Numbered from the stretch's first letter, positions 46,633-58,055 are shown. The stretch: 64,000 nt of DNA from Schistocephalus solidus (GCA_017591395.1 WEDG01002570.1:1-64000); one strand, 5' to 3'. Numbers and translations are program-made. The notes: generated by a model not told the origin, from the letters alone.

Positions 46633-47263
46633 TTACCGCAGTTTTTCAGGGATGCGTATGTGACTGAGTAGGACCATACGGTGACTGAATGTGCATGACC
46701 AGTCAGTGTGGGCAGTTGAGGAGGATGCATTGGGTGGAGTTGCTGCTCTTAGCACTTGTTCGCTAATCTCTGTGCGATGATTTTGCAGGTGACCGAACAC
46801 GCCGACACGTGATGTGCATGTGCGGTAGCAAAAGTCGGCTGGATAGGTTGACAGCCGCTGAGTTGGGTACGATGGTGATGCTGCTAGTGCTCGCTGCGCT
46901 GATGGAGGGGTATTTGGTAGGGTTGGAGATGAGAGAATTATCGAGTGTACAAGATTTGCTTCGCGTATTGTTATTGCGGTGAATTCCGCTGTCATGAATA
47001 TGCACGTGGCAGTGTAGGCCAGTGCGGTGAGTGACTGTGCGGGGGCAGTGCAGACAATGGAATCGGATGCGACAATGGTATATAGGGACTTCTTGCGTGA
47101 GTTTATCGTTCACGTCGTGATGGATTCGTAAATGACCACCCAGGCCGATGCGTGAGGTGATGGTGCAATCGCACTTCGGACAGGTTGGATTTGGGGCCAA
47201 ATTGCTAATGGCGGGCACCGTGGTGGTGAGGGTAGTGGTTGAATGGGCAGCGTATGCTCTCAA
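46633..47263 (-). pseudogene. C2H2 zinc-finger tail of the RTE
   Basis: The longest open frame of the window (166 codons, 47263-46763) contains two classical fingers: CPKCDCTITSRIGLGGHLRI-HH and CLHCPRTVTHRTGLHCHVHI-H, separated by a QEVP linker. Further finger remnants follow in another frame: TSRVGVFGHLQNH (about 46800) and FSHRMVLLSHIRI (about 46650). The fingers presumably bind nucleic acid during insertion. Later fingers have lost Cys or His ligands. Confidence 0.75.
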
Positions 47264-47410
47264 CAGTTGTGGGGGTTGGATAGGCGGTAGTCATCCTCGC
47301 TGGGGTTGTGAAAGGATGATAGAGGTAGTTAGACTCGAAGCAGTCGTCAGTGTGGAATTCGATGGGCGCTCACTACTGGCAGTGGTGGTGGTGGTGTTGG
47401 TAGCGGCCCC

Positions 47411-47830
47411 CTAGACGGGTGACGTGGTAGATGGGCTGGAGCAACAAGGGGGCCAAATCAGGGTGTGGCAGGCGTTATTTGGTGTGAGCTCACATAACAA
47501 ATGCCCAACCTGGTGGCATTGTGGCGCGCGTAGGTGCAGGCTCACACCGCACCAGCAAATTTTGCCGTTATGGGTCTGATTCAGACGTGGTAGCACGGTC
47601 AGGAGCCTCTCCGGCCGCGTCAGCCACCTACGCCCGACCCTGCATCCGGTCTTTTTGACTCTATCTTGACACCGGTTACAGACTGGTAAGGGAAGAGAGT
47701 GTGCAGTAGATGCATTGCAAATCTACTGTCACTTAAGACTTATTCACACGCAAGTCTCACTCCCTGCACCACGCTTCTGTGGAGCAGACGGTGGATATCG
47801 TCGGACTATGACAGTCGAACTATCGGTGGT
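47411..47830 (-). repeat. Repeat A, copy 5, inside the RTE
   Basis: Read on the minus strand: GATAGTTCGACTGTCATAGT, GTCTGCTCCACAGAAGCGTG, GACTTGCGTGTGAATAAG, GACAGTAGATTTGCAATGC, ACCGGTGTCAAGATAGAG, AATAACGCCTGCCACACCC and CCATCTACCACGTCACCC. It is the fullest copy. It splits the RTE linker from its zinc fingers and lies opposite to the orientation Repeat A has beside the RTE coding regions at 4.9 kb and 50.5 kb, so it is best explained as a later insertion. Confidence 0.65.
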
Positions 47831-47947
47831 GTTGGCGGCGGCGGTGATGGTGGTAGTAGTGGTGGGGAGTCTTCGTCACCGTTGTCGTCGTCATGGGGGT
47901 TGTTGCAGGGGTGGGTATGGGGCCCCTTTCGGAGGTAGCAGGTGTAG

Positions 47948-49370
47948 CTATCCGGTTTTGTTGCCTCGTATCCACGGATGTCCGAAAAGGCTGAGCTGTT
48001 TGCGGAACGTTCGTTGTCCATGTGGGTATTCTGGAGAGGGTTGGCTCTTGCCATTGAGGGGTGGAGGTGCATGAGACTGGCAAACTGCTCTTTTGGTTCT
48101 GGCTGCAGCAATTCGGTTGAATTCGTAGGTTACTGCTTCGGTATACACAGCACTTTTACAGAACAGCCGATGCTGGGTAAGATTCTTCCGGATCGCTGAA
48201 TTGATTTTTAAATCCCTAAAAAAGGCATCCGGTTGTCCTTTTAGCACCACTTTTACCTCCTTGTCAGTGAGCACCCACTTCGAGGACTTCATAGAAAAGT
48301 CGCTTGCGTAATTGCTTACCGTACATCCTTAGGATTTGACCACCCTACTGCAGCTATATTGGTCTTAGCATGGCAAGGATTCTGATCTGCTCCAAGGCTT
48401 CTATGTTCGAGATCTGGCCCTGCTAGTCCAAATTTAGTATTCTTCAGATACACCTAAGGTGGAATTGGATGAGATTTCTGGTTTGATTTGCATATACAGT
48501 CCAGGTCTTCGCTACATAAAACAATGTTGTCAAGTTGGCAGCTTAGGACATCTTGCGTTTGGTCTTAAGGTGGAGAGCACGAAAATTCTACACTGAGGCA
48601 TACAGCCAATTAAAGGGTTTGTTGGTATTGGCATTGGTCGATTGTGGATTTGCGCATAAATAGACAAATTTGTCCACTATTTGGAGTTGTTGACCATTGA
48701 CAGTGAAGGAAGGGTCAATGTATGCAGGATCAGGTGACGGCTGCTGCATAACCACCCTTTTCTCCGTGTCAACAGTCATCTCGAAGTAAGTGTAGCCGGT
48801 GGTGAATAGGTCCATGCCCCTTGATATGGCTGCTTTCGTCGTGATATTCAGTGCATAGTCGTCCACGAGGAGGAGTTTATGCAGAATCATTGTTGAATTC
48901 CACGTTCACAGCCAGTCGTCAATCCTGTGGATAATGCTGATCCTGAACCGCTCATCATGGCAATCGTCCACCAATATGGCAAAGAACGAGGCTGGAGATG
49001 GTTGAATTGAGTGCAAAGTCATTCGTCACCGTGTCGGGGATTATGAGTGGGCGGTTGAGGACGGTTCTGAAGCGTGCAACCCAGTTTCAGGATTTGTGAT
49101 TTTTCCGTGAGAAGTGTTATTCTGTGGGAGCTAAGCAGCGGTGCGGTTCCCTTAGAATGGGGCGGTAGACTGCTTTTATGGAAGCCAAGGAAGTTTTCTT
49201 TTCATTGCCGTCCACATGTCTTTGGATATTCGTGGCCTCATGGAAATCCGGGCATCTTGCATCTCCTGCAGTCGTTGTTGCACCAAACGGTGACATCTGA
49301 TGAAGGCCACTTTGTTTGAATCGGTATGGTAGTTGATGTAAGCCTTGTTCAGCCAATAATTCTCGGTGAT
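47948..49370 (-). pseudogene. Reverse transcriptase and connection region of the RTE
   Basis: The RT start at 49356-49220 (IQRHVDGNEKKTSLASIKAV) and the catalytic segment at 48890-48588 can be read: LLLVDDYALN keeps both catalytic Asp but the usual FA before them is LV. TVDTEKRVVMQQPSPDPAYI follows. Downstream come VAKTWTVYANQ (near 48480) and, near 48300-48080, a segment ending EFNRIAAARTKRAV, the connection to the first finger (GQRTFRKQLSLFGH near 48005). The region between about 49050 and 48890 lacks RT motifs expected there. Multiple stops. Confidence 0.7.
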
Positions 49371-49599
49371 TCGGTTGTGGATTGCTGCGTCATGTCATCG
49401 GACTAGTCCCGGTGCTGACAATGGGGACTAGCAAGGACTTTCAGGGTATTAAAATGAAGTACGTTTGCCAATTGACACCACAGTGATGTTACCTCCTGGA
49501 ATCTTCAGGCCCTCCCGGTGTTGGGTCAGTTGATTATTACAAGGTGAACGATGACAAACACATTTATCATAACGGTATTTAACTGCCTAGTCGAACGCT

Positions 49600-50455
49600 T
49601 ACACCGTGGTCTCCTGCGAAGCTGCAGTCGGAGCCTCATCTTGAAGCTGACGAGGCGGTGATCCATCCAACCGTTGGCGTTGCAGATCAGCTCGGTCACC
49701 ATGACGTCCCGCCGATCTCAACTCCAGACAAGAACTCAGGCAAGCAGCTGCTAATACCTCGATCGGGGGTACATCCATGTTGCTTTCTTTCGCTTTGGAA
49801 GGCAGAGGAAGGTGGTAGTCAGAAAGAGATGGCATTTTGCAAAGTTTCGCAGGAGTAGGAGAAGGAGGATGAGGAGGGGGAGGAAGGGGAGGAGGAGATC
49901 GTTATCGTTACAGGCGCAAATTCCGTGGAGACCTAGCATTGCCTACCAGAAAGCATGGTCTCTCTCGATGCGGACGTTGAAGTTGCCAAGGAGAATCAGT
50001 TTGTCCGCCGATAGCACAGACGCCAGAAGGGCATATAAGTCCTTCTCGACTTTGTTCTTCTCTTCATCGGAGCTGGTCATTGGACGGAGTGTAGGCGCTG
50101 CCAATGGTGGCGAATTCCCCCACCCTTAAAGAGACAAGCACACAGTTATCAGTCTGCCATTAATGCCTCGCGGCAAATAGGGAATTTCTCTCATGAGGCC
50201 GTTCCAGATGACATAGACGACGCCAGCATCGCATCACTCTGCTTTTGGGTGGCTGATCCAAAAAAGATGTAGCCAGCACCTAACTCCGCCATCTGATCCT
50301 GCTAACAGAATCTGTCTCGCTCAGAGCACCGATCTCAACATGGTAGCGTGTCACTTCTCAAGCAACTAGCGCCGTTTTGCTTTCCAAATGGTTGCTCCCC
50401 GAAAGATTTGAAAGAGAACGAGCATTCCAAATTGCCAGAGTGAGTTGATTCACCT
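49600..50455 (-). pseudogene. AP-like endonuclease domain of the RTE
   Basis: From 50453 the minus strand reads LTLAIWNARSLSN (the N-A/V-R-S-L opening of AP-type LINE endonucleases). It continues through HVEIGALSETDS (Glu of the SET motif, near 50330), [12 protein letters not shown] (near 50115), a decayed LGDFN-equivalent near 49990 (LGNFNVR in another frame), CNDNDLLL and TWMYPRSRY (49920-49751). It ends with the DHRL-equivalent near 49660. A purine-rich expansion at 49860-49915 inserts a run of Leu codons. Domain function: nicks target DNA for target-primed reverse transcription. Stops and frameshifts throughout. Confidence 0.7.
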
Positions 50456-50520
50456 TAGCAACCTCTGTCGAGGGACGGGGGTATGAAGGCGATGTTTGTC
50501 ATTAATTTTATTGTTAGTTT

Positions 50521-50990
50521 AAAGTGATAGTAGACTTTCGCTGCATACACCGCACTCTCTACTCCTGTCCCACCTACACCCGGTGTCAAGACAGAGTCAA
50601 GAAGACTGGAGATGGGAGAAGGTGCAGGTGGCTGGCGTGGCCGGGGCCCCTAGGCCTAGCCGCCCCTAGGCGTGCCACCACACACCCCCATGTTCGGAAT
50701 TTTTTATGGGAGCGCAACCCGAATAACGCCTGCCGTGCCCTGATATGGTTCCCGTGTTGGTCCAAGACATCTACCACGTGGCTCGTTTACGGGGCACAAA
50801 AATAGGTGACCGTCTGGGAATACCGAGAGTTACTGAAATATCTTCCAGCACACACGATAGTTCGACCGTAGATTTCGAAGATGTTCACCGTATGCTCAAC
50901 GGAAGGGTGGGGCAGGGATGGTGACTTGTGCACACACACACGATAGTTCGACCGTCGTAGTCCGACGATGTCCACACACACACACACGTG
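50521..50990 (+). repeat. Repeat A, copy 6 plus partial tandem heads
   Basis: 50521-50805 matches the body of Repeat A (ACCGCACTCTCTACTCC, CCGGTGTCAAGACAGAGTCA, GTGGCTGGCGTGGCC, AATAACGCCTGCCGTGCCC, AAGACATCTACCACGTGG). 50845-50985 repeats the head twice (CACGATAGTTCGACCG at about 50852 and 50938) with the hairpin CCGTCGTAGTCCGACG and CA-repeat spacers. It lies directly upstream of the RTE endonuclease, antisense to it. Confidence 0.65.
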
Positions 50991-53849
50991 CATGGTAAAG
51001 AGACAGCTATTTCCACTTCTCGCATATGATGAACTCCATTAGCCAAATAAAATTGGCCGGTAACTGAGCCGCAGAGGGAACTGGGAGCCAGGCAAAAGCC
51101 AAGCCGAGGATCCACCATGTGCACAAGGCCTATAGAAAAACGTTTCGCTACCAGAAGGCGTACTCCGTAATTCGACACTCCACACAACCTTCGAACATGG
51201 TAATTCAACCATCATCACTGCCTTACGATAGTACGTAGAGATGACTTGCGCTTTAACTGACCTATAGAGTAGCAGACCTCTGTTGCAGTTGCCTCACTTT
51301 ACTCTTCCAGTACTCATTGCGTTGCCATGTCAGAACATGGTCGTGACAAACTGAGCGGGCGTGAGCGAAGTGCATGTGATAGTTAAAAATACTGCCTACG
51401 TATACAAACACAAGCTTGTCCATTAATCTATGCATATCACGTTAAAAGGAGGTCTCTTCTATGACATTAACTGAGGAGCCATCAAGGCTGCATTACGATG
51501 GAATCACCGAGATCTAGCCCTTTCTGCGGGAAACGACCGAGTTATGTCGTCTGATGGCATCTTTCCATGCCTTTTAAGGTGTCGTTATAATTTCAAGCTT
51601 GCATAATCCATCAAAGCAAGTAACTGGCCAAAGTGCTATGAGGTAAGGTACCTCAGTATCGGACTCGCTTTCCCTTTCTACCCCCTTCAACAGCTGTTCC
51701 CCTGCGCCTGCGTAATGACTGGCCACGAGTTAATCTACAATGTATTGGTAAACTCTATCCCTAACACTCCGTAAATACCTGCGGGGCTGAAAAGTCCCCA
51801 CGCAAGTTTTCTCCTCTCCTTCGGTCTAGCTTTTCCCAAGCTTCGAATTTTATATGGAAAGAGAGTAATTTGAATTTATTTAATCCTGGAGACAGAATAT
51901 ATTTTTGGGAAATGAAAATAGGCCTTTCGCATTCCCTTGCAACTGACTTCGTAGTTTTTACTTGAACGACAACTAAGCGAACAGAAACCATTAACCTTTA
52001 CCAAAGCTGAATGAAATATTTCGAGGGGTTACTGTATAGGCCTATACGTGCTAACCAAATCTAGTTCTCAGATTTGGATGGTTCTACCTCTTTTATGGCC
52101 ATGGCAATGATGTATACGGCGTCCAAACAGGTTTTCAATCTGTAGTATGATCTTCTAAAGAAAGCCACAGTCCCCGTTTTTCGTGCTACTGTCGATGACG
52201 CGTGCCCTACTCTCTTCTTACTTGTATCCTGTTTCAAGGGTGAGCCTTTGAATGATGTTACTTATATATGGTATGGGTTAGCCTCCATCTTTACGACAGC
52301 GTATTTGGTTTCATTCACTGCATCACATTTTCCAATCACTTTCACTAACATCCTAGTGGCTAAGACAGTTTTAAAGCTCAAACACTGCAACCACGGCCTC
52401 TTGTTGGTTCTCTGCGTGTAATTCATTCTCAGTTGTTTTTGAATTTTCAATATATTTCGACAGATTAATCATTGAACATTTCAGAATTTATATTCACTGT
52501 TGTATTTCTTAGTTACAGGTCATTACAGCCAACTCGTTTATAATAGGTTGAACAGATTCTGTAATTGCGCGTTAGCATCTTCCATTTGGTCCATTTATCG
52601 CATCGAGGGTCACGCATATTTTCAACGTTGCCAAGCTGCACGACAGCATTTATAAATGGGATTTTCTAGCCACGAAATAAAGTAAATTTATGCATCGGAT
52701 TGGCAGCACGCATTTTAGTGAAAAAAATAAAAATAGCCTCCGTCACGTATGCACCTGGCAAAATTTCGAAAAGGCCTTGTCTGTAACGGTCTTTTAAAGG
52801 ACATTCCTGGCCTACTACTGTTTTACGATTGTTATTGAACCGAGCGTGAGCGGAAGCGTGGAGCTGGTCTGTCATTAACGTCATTTTCTGTGAAACTGCA
52901 TACCAAATGAAGGGATCATGCATGGCAGAATGGTCACGTGGTCTAGCGTCAGCTGATCACTGCAGAAAGTATCGTTACATGATGCCAATCATGAAACAAC
53001 ACGACGCGGCTCAGGGGATGGCGCAGTTATACGCAAGTCACCTTCATCATTAAAATCGATCGCGGTGCGAATTTCACTATTATCATCGTCAACACCTACC
53101 CCCATACTGGGAAGCAGTGACGAGGCGAAAGGAAGGTCCTCCAACCACATGCACTCTATTCCTGCGTCTATGCCAAAAGTGGGAAATCTGCTTAGTCCCG
53201 GTAACTTAAAATTCCGAATAGACACAAACCATATTACCTGTGAATGACTGCCTTATCATCGTGGCATAGCAGACCAGCGCAGAACTCAGTCTCCCTCGAC
53301 ACTGGCACTATCTTTCAACCAACTAATCACAGTGCCACTAGGTGGGTTTCCCCCCCGCCCATCCAATCCGTGGAAATTGTTGGACTATGCACCCTATGTG
53401 GTTTATAGTCTCTACCTTAGTGTAGAAGACACGTGTATCTGAAATAGCTGACGTGTGATTTGCATATTCTCTGACCTTCGGAAATATCTATATGGATTGA
53501 GCTGAATCCTTGGCTTCAACACATTACTGGAATATTGATTATACCACACTCTGGAGGCTATCCCAACGTGCAAAACAAGCTTGGACGTTCATTCACTCCC
53601 AAAACTAACATCAGAACATTTATACTCTGCTCGCAACAGTGGGATGACTCGTTACAAAAAGGCTGAGTCAATTCGTTTCTAAACGTTTGACTTTTTAAAT
53701 TCATTGAGCAAACACACCTGTTCCCGCTTCATTTATTTCATTGGAATAGGATACAGTGCAGGCTTCTAAGTCAATGCAGTCTCATATAGTCACCAGAAGC
53801 ATGGGTAACGTAAGCGTGTATGATCCAAGTCTTCAGGAGGAAAAGAAAT
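50991..53849. other. Anonymous DNA with a row of minus-strand frames
   Basis: Minus-strand frames of 62-85 codons occur one after another at 53225-52989, 52923-52666, 52450-52262 and 51991-51761. The first is acidic (GVGVDDDNSEIRTAIDFNDE). I recognise no domain in any and see no convincing splice arrangement, so I do not call a gene. Confidence 0.3.
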
Positions 53850-53851
53850 AT

Positions 53852-53924
53852 TCGACACCGGCTAGATTCAAACCCCCGACCCCATCCCTAATAGCCGAGC
53901 GTTCTGACCACTCGACCATCGCGC
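53852..53924 (-). repeat. tRNA-derived sequence (Leu/Ser-like A box)
   Basis: On the minus strand: an A box in GATGGTCGAGTGGTCAGAAC and a B box in GGGTTTGAATCTAGC, spaced as in a tRNA. The acceptor stem does not pair well and no canonical cloverleaf forms, so this is a SINE head or tRNA pseudogene, distinct from the Arg-derived family elsewhere in the window. The following sequence (to about 53770) may be its body. Confidence 0.5.
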
Positions 53925-54184
53925 GACGTCTAGTCCGCCAAGCCGATAACATATAATCTAAGGAGAATGACCCTGTTAACTTAAGGAAACCGCTCACTTC
54001 TTCCTTCGAGCAAGTTCTTCCAGAAATATTAAATCGCTTTCAGTAGCACCTAGCGAAACCCGGTTCATCAGTCACGAAGATAGTTGCAGTCTTTCATTAA
54101 CTGCTTCAGAACCGAACATTAACGAAGTAACTCCGCTTGCACATGCACACTGCGATGGGCGTCTTGATCTTGCCACGCGAGTAA
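53925..54184. other. Short spacer before the LINE
   Basis: No feature recognised. Confidence 0.4.
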
Positions 54185-55476
54185 GACGTTTAGAGGGAAG
54201 CCTCAGAGATAATAATAGTGCTCATAAAGCACAACAAGATTACGCCAAGCGTTCTTGGCATCAGGGGGAAGCTTTTGAACCGGATAAAGTCATTTCTGAT
54301 TAGTCGAAAACAACACGTCTGTATCGGAGAGGATAAATCGGACTGGGTGAACGTGGTTAGTTGCGTTCCTCAATGCTCCGTTCTTGGTCCCCTACTTTTC
54401 ATCCTTTATATAAATATCAGTCTTTAGGAACTGAACTGCGGTAAGATCATGTTTGCCGATTACGTTAAGCTCTGGCAGTCATTAAAGACCCGAGCGATCA
54501 GACTTATCTGCAAAATAATAGGTGCAGACTGCAGACGTTGTCAGAGAAATGGCTCGTAGATTTCAATGTGCAAAAGTGTGCAGTTCTCCACCTATGTCCA
54601 ACCAATTATCTTTCAACTACCAACGTGAGGGCATATTACCTGAACGACGTTCAAAGTCCCATCGCATCTTTACAAAAAGACCTCGGTGTTCGGATACAGA
54701 GTAATCTGAAGCCATTATTTCAATGCGTCAAGGCTGCAAACACCGCCATGCGAATATTGCAGGCTATCAAAAGGGCGTTTGTGTCTTTCATTAAGGACCA
54801 TTTTGGTGAAGTCTGCAGCACCTTCGTTGGACCTCACCTAGAAAATGACATACAGGCGTGACAGCCATGGCTCGCAAAAGGTAAAATATATCTCGTGAAA
54901 GTGCAACGTCGTGCAACAAAGCCAGTAAGAGGTCTAAAATACCACCCTTATTTCGAGAGACTGGAATGCCTAAACCTATTCCCTCTGTGTTACAAGCAGC
55001 AGCGATGTGATCTTATCTTACTTTACAAGATATTACGCAGCCTTGACTAAGGGTTGCGCTTTGAGGAATATTTCAGTGGCAGCTCTCACCTCATCTTCGT
55101 GGACATGAAATGAAGCTGCGCACGAAAGTGTGCAAGCTAATCCTCCGCTCTAAATTCTTCAGGAGACAGTTAGCAAAAATTTGTAACTATCTCCCGCAGT
55201 CAGTCGTGGAGGCAATGTCCCTACAGCTTTTCAAAAATCGCTTGGATAATTATACTTGTCCCTTGTTTTCTTTCGACGATTTAAACGCGAAAAAATATCA
55301 CGTCAACTTCACACATTGTTTATTTGTAAAAACAATGCTACTTACAGTTTGTGAATACTATTTGTATAGTGTACATTATTAAGAGTACGTACGCAGATGT
55401 ATGACACATTGGCATGTAAAGAATAATGTTTTCAAAGGCGTTGCCTATCACCCTCACCAAATAAACTGAATAAACT
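54185..55476 (+). pseudogene. RT-to-3'-end half of a CR1/Jockey-like LINE (plus strand)
   Basis: Starts within the RT: GIRGKLLNRIKSFLISRKQ, then VVSCVPQCSVLGPLLFILYI (motif B, with Cys at two positions normally Gly) and MFADYVKLW (motif C) at 54449-54472. The second catalytic Asp is Tyr (codon 54461-54463), so the enzyme is dead. Then come SEKWLVDFNVQKCAVLHL, LQKDLGVRIQSNLKP and the C-terminal KLRTKVCKLILRSKFFRRQL ... VEAMSLQLFKNRLDNY to about 55250. The 3' end shows two direct AATAAACTG units at 55459-55476, the tail repeats typical of CR1-like LINEs. In-frame stops at several places. Confidence 0.8.
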
Positions 55477-56226
55477 GATGAACTGGAACTTCTTCTCCTG
55501 CCAAGTGGACAAAAGTCTGATAAATTTGATTAACTTTACCTACGATGACGAAAAGTAAGGGGTGTTTAAGTCTCCTACAGAAACTAATACTTACGTAGAA
55601 AGAGATAGAGAACTTGAAACAAGAAATGACCAATCTAAAAAGGCTGGTTATTGCTCGGTCGTTAAAAGAACACGAGTGACGAACATTCCAAAAAAGAGAT
55701 AACGTATGCAAATATTGCTTCCTTACGCATACCTAATGTATATCTGAAAGACATCCCATCTACAGAGCTCAGTAAACCAGAAGACACTTGTTTACTTTGA
55801 AAGGGAGATCAAACCAGCTCATACACCTTACCAAACACCTTTCTCACACACCTCACATCGATAGCGCGCCTTTCGAATTCGGTTTAAAATGTTCGACCTC
55901 CGAGGAATTTACTCCTTGTGAAATTTCATTCTATTGGTCACTCTTGCGGACTTTATTTATTGAGCTTTGGATTCTATTCGACATACTCTTCATCCTCGTA
56001 AGACTACTGCAGGACAACAGCGGAAACGTCCGATATCCTCCTCTTGTGCACTTCTCGTCAGCCACTCCACGATATTTTCCAGTCAACATAGGGCTGAGTC
56101 ATTTCGATATTTTATTCATAAAGTAGCTCCCGCTATAACCTTCGTCCCATATTTTAACATGCTTTATCGTTTTTGCGATCTATCATAGAAGTCAAAAGTA
56201 AACCCTTCGGGAATCATGCAAAATAA
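55477..56226. other. Spacer with a coiled-coil-like LINE ORF1 remnant
   Basis: At about 55590-55650 the plus strand reads KEIENLKQEMTNLKRL, a short coiled coil like the N-terminus of LINE ORF1, but it cannot be followed further. The 112-codon frame at 55788-56126 shows no recognised domain. Confidence 0.35.
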
Positions 56227-56299
56227 GCGGTACCGCCGAGAATCGAACAAAAGCAACAGTGTGAGGGAAACATCGGTGATACCACAGAGCTATCACCGC
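56227..56299 (-). repeat. tRNA-derived sequence, 73 nt
   Basis: On the minus strand: GCGGTGA at the 5' end pairs over 6 bp with TACCGC at the 3' end, exactly 73 nt apart. A box TAGCTCTGTGGTA and B box TGTTCGATTCT are in place. The D and anticodon arms do not form well, so a tRNA pseudogene or SINE head is more likely than a working tRNA. Confidence 0.45.
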
Positions 56300-56379
56300 A
56301 AGACAAACTCGCTGATTTAAATTTAAAGGATAAAATAAACACTAATCATAATACGAATGACCTCAATTACAGGCATTTT

Positions 56380-57376
56380 TCCTTAAAGTAACCTCCTGCC
56401 AAACGGTCCAAAAGATTTGGATGTCAATTATGAGGACGAAGCGTGTGCGATATGCTTTAAACTCCTTCCAAAAATTTTGAAGATTTAAAAGGATATGCAA
56501 CGGCTGAAGATGGAAATAGAGAAGTTAAAGAAACCTCCTCACATTTTACCTGAGCACAATCAGTCCCTAACGGTAGAACATGAGGGAGACATGCACATAC
56601 ACATGAACAGCTTACGTAGCCATCACATCCAACAAGGAAGATGACGCTACGTTTACGGAGCTCGGTGTAACCGTTTAACAGTCTCCAGTAAGGAAACAGG
56701 GCAACCAGAAGGGATCCCAGAAAATGAAGAAAAGAGTTTTGGAAGACGACGGTAATATGCCATCCAAACATTTAAGTCCCAGGAGCCCAGCGGCAGACAA
56801 AAATCACTCTCATTTTGAAGTGTCACCATCCACGAGTAACGCCACCTCTGTTAACTCTCAGCCTAGTGTGGGCGGGCAAATTAGGAACTCGCCCATAAAT
56901 CGTCAGCGAAATATCGTAATACGGGGTGTCCCAGAATCCATGTCCTGCATTCAGAAGGAACGAGTAACACACAATCTAGATCTTCTTCATGAATATGCCA
57001 GTGCAGTCCTGAAGATAGGGGAAATTTACACCTTGCAAAAAGCTTTCTGATTATGCAAAGCAGATCCCAGCTGCGACAGGGGAATATCTCCAATGCCTCT
57101 TAAAATTATTTAAAAAAACGAAACCCAGGCAGTACGTCTGTTAGAAGGAAGAATGACCTTACGGGGATCGCACAAACAAATGTTTTTTCAGCCGGACTAC
57201 GAGCCGAGGGAAAGGCTGAAAATGAGGGAACTACAGAGAGAATTGAGGGAGAGAATTGATTTAGGGGATAAACGGCTTAAAATCAAAGACGGTCAAATAG
57301 TACAGATAAATGTGTCCTTCCTATTGTCACAACCTGTACCAATGAAGGCTGGGTCTCCCCGACGAAACGATCCCTG
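56380..57376 (+). pseudogene. LINE ORF1 (nucleic-acid-binding protein), degenerate
   Basis: The plus strand carries an ACAIC cysteine pair near 56450, a short coiled coil MQRLKMEIEKLKKPP near 56500, then IVIRGVPES (56917-56943), the 'RGvPES' segment common to CR1-like ORF1 proteins. A C-terminal part near 57190-57290 has ERLKMRELQRELRERIDLGD and KIKDGQIV. Stops and frame changes separate these, so no intact protein remains. It precedes the endonuclease with almost no gap, as in two-ORF LINEs. Confidence 0.65.
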
Positions 57377-58055
57377 AAGGTAGTCTCTGCAAATGTACAA
57401 TGCCTTTTCAACAAGCTAGCCAACATTAGAAAAGTTGTGGATGAAATTAAACCGGACGTTATGGCTTTTGTCTGAAGCGTGGCTTACTGCAGATATTACT
57501 GATTCCAAAATATCACTCAGAGGATATCAGCACTTTAAAGGAGATAGATTAAGTCGAGGTGGAGGAGTCATAGTATATGTCACTCGCAAGCTGACCGCTA
57601 TGGCTGACATACACAGTCCATTACGCGATGTGGAATTCTTAAGCATTACTATATCTGCTAAGTATTTCAGACCACTTACGATATCGGTTGTGTACCATTT
57701 GCCTTATCAGACTTCCGATCAGGATCTCATTCTCATAACGGAACTCTACAAAGCCAGCGAGAAGAAAGATGTCCTAATGGTTGGGGATTTTAACGCTCCT
57801 GGTATTGACTGGAAAACATGGACTGTGCAGGGAAGGCCAGATAACGTCAACCACAAACTACTACAGTGGGCAACAGACAAACTTCTCTCTCAGTACGTCA
57901 CCTTTGGAACACGGACGAGAGAAGGACAACAGTCAAACTCTCTTGACCAGATCTTTACCCGAGATGAGGCAAATATGCTAGACCTGCAGGATCGACTGCC
58001 ATTAGGGTCAAGTGATCACATTACGCTGTGCATTGAGTACTCACTGTTTTCCTAG
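57375..58055 (+). pseudogene. LINE AP-like endonuclease, almost intact
   Basis: The longest plus-strand coding block of the window (206 codons from 57435, the true domain starting about 20 codons earlier in another frame at VSANVQCLFNKLANIR). Catalytic signatures are all present: SEAWL (metal-binding Glu, about 57472), the GGGVIVYV strand (57561-57584), VGDFNAPGIDW (57781-57813) and LGSSDHITL (58006-58032). Only a one-base frameshift near 57470 separates the first strand from the rest. Role: nicks the target to prime reverse transcription. Confidence 0.85.

Larger units (their letters stand above)
46633..50455 (-). mobile_element. Near-complete but dead RTE-like retrotransposon with C2H2 tail
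   Basis: Minus-strand order: AP-type endonuclease (50455-49600), RT (49370-48588), connection (48550-47948), Pro/Thr-rich linker (about 47940-47830), a Repeat A insertion in opposite orientation (47830-47411), and zinc fingers (47263-46633). This is the gene order of the cestode RTE family whose polyprotein ends in C2H2 fingers. All parts carry stops and frameshifts, and roughly 150-200 residues of the RT (its central motifs) are deleted between about 49050 and 48890. Confidence 0.75.

Noticed and set aside
47699..48111. Several overlapping frames of 73-119 codons on both strands
   Set aside because: They come from the GC-rich Pro/Thr linker of the minus-strand RTE and from Repeat A; only the minus-strand RTE reading has family support.
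52989..53225. Acidic 78-codon minus-strand frame as an exon
   Set aside because: The composition is protein-like, but neither a domain nor convincing splice sites or neighbouring exons could be identified.
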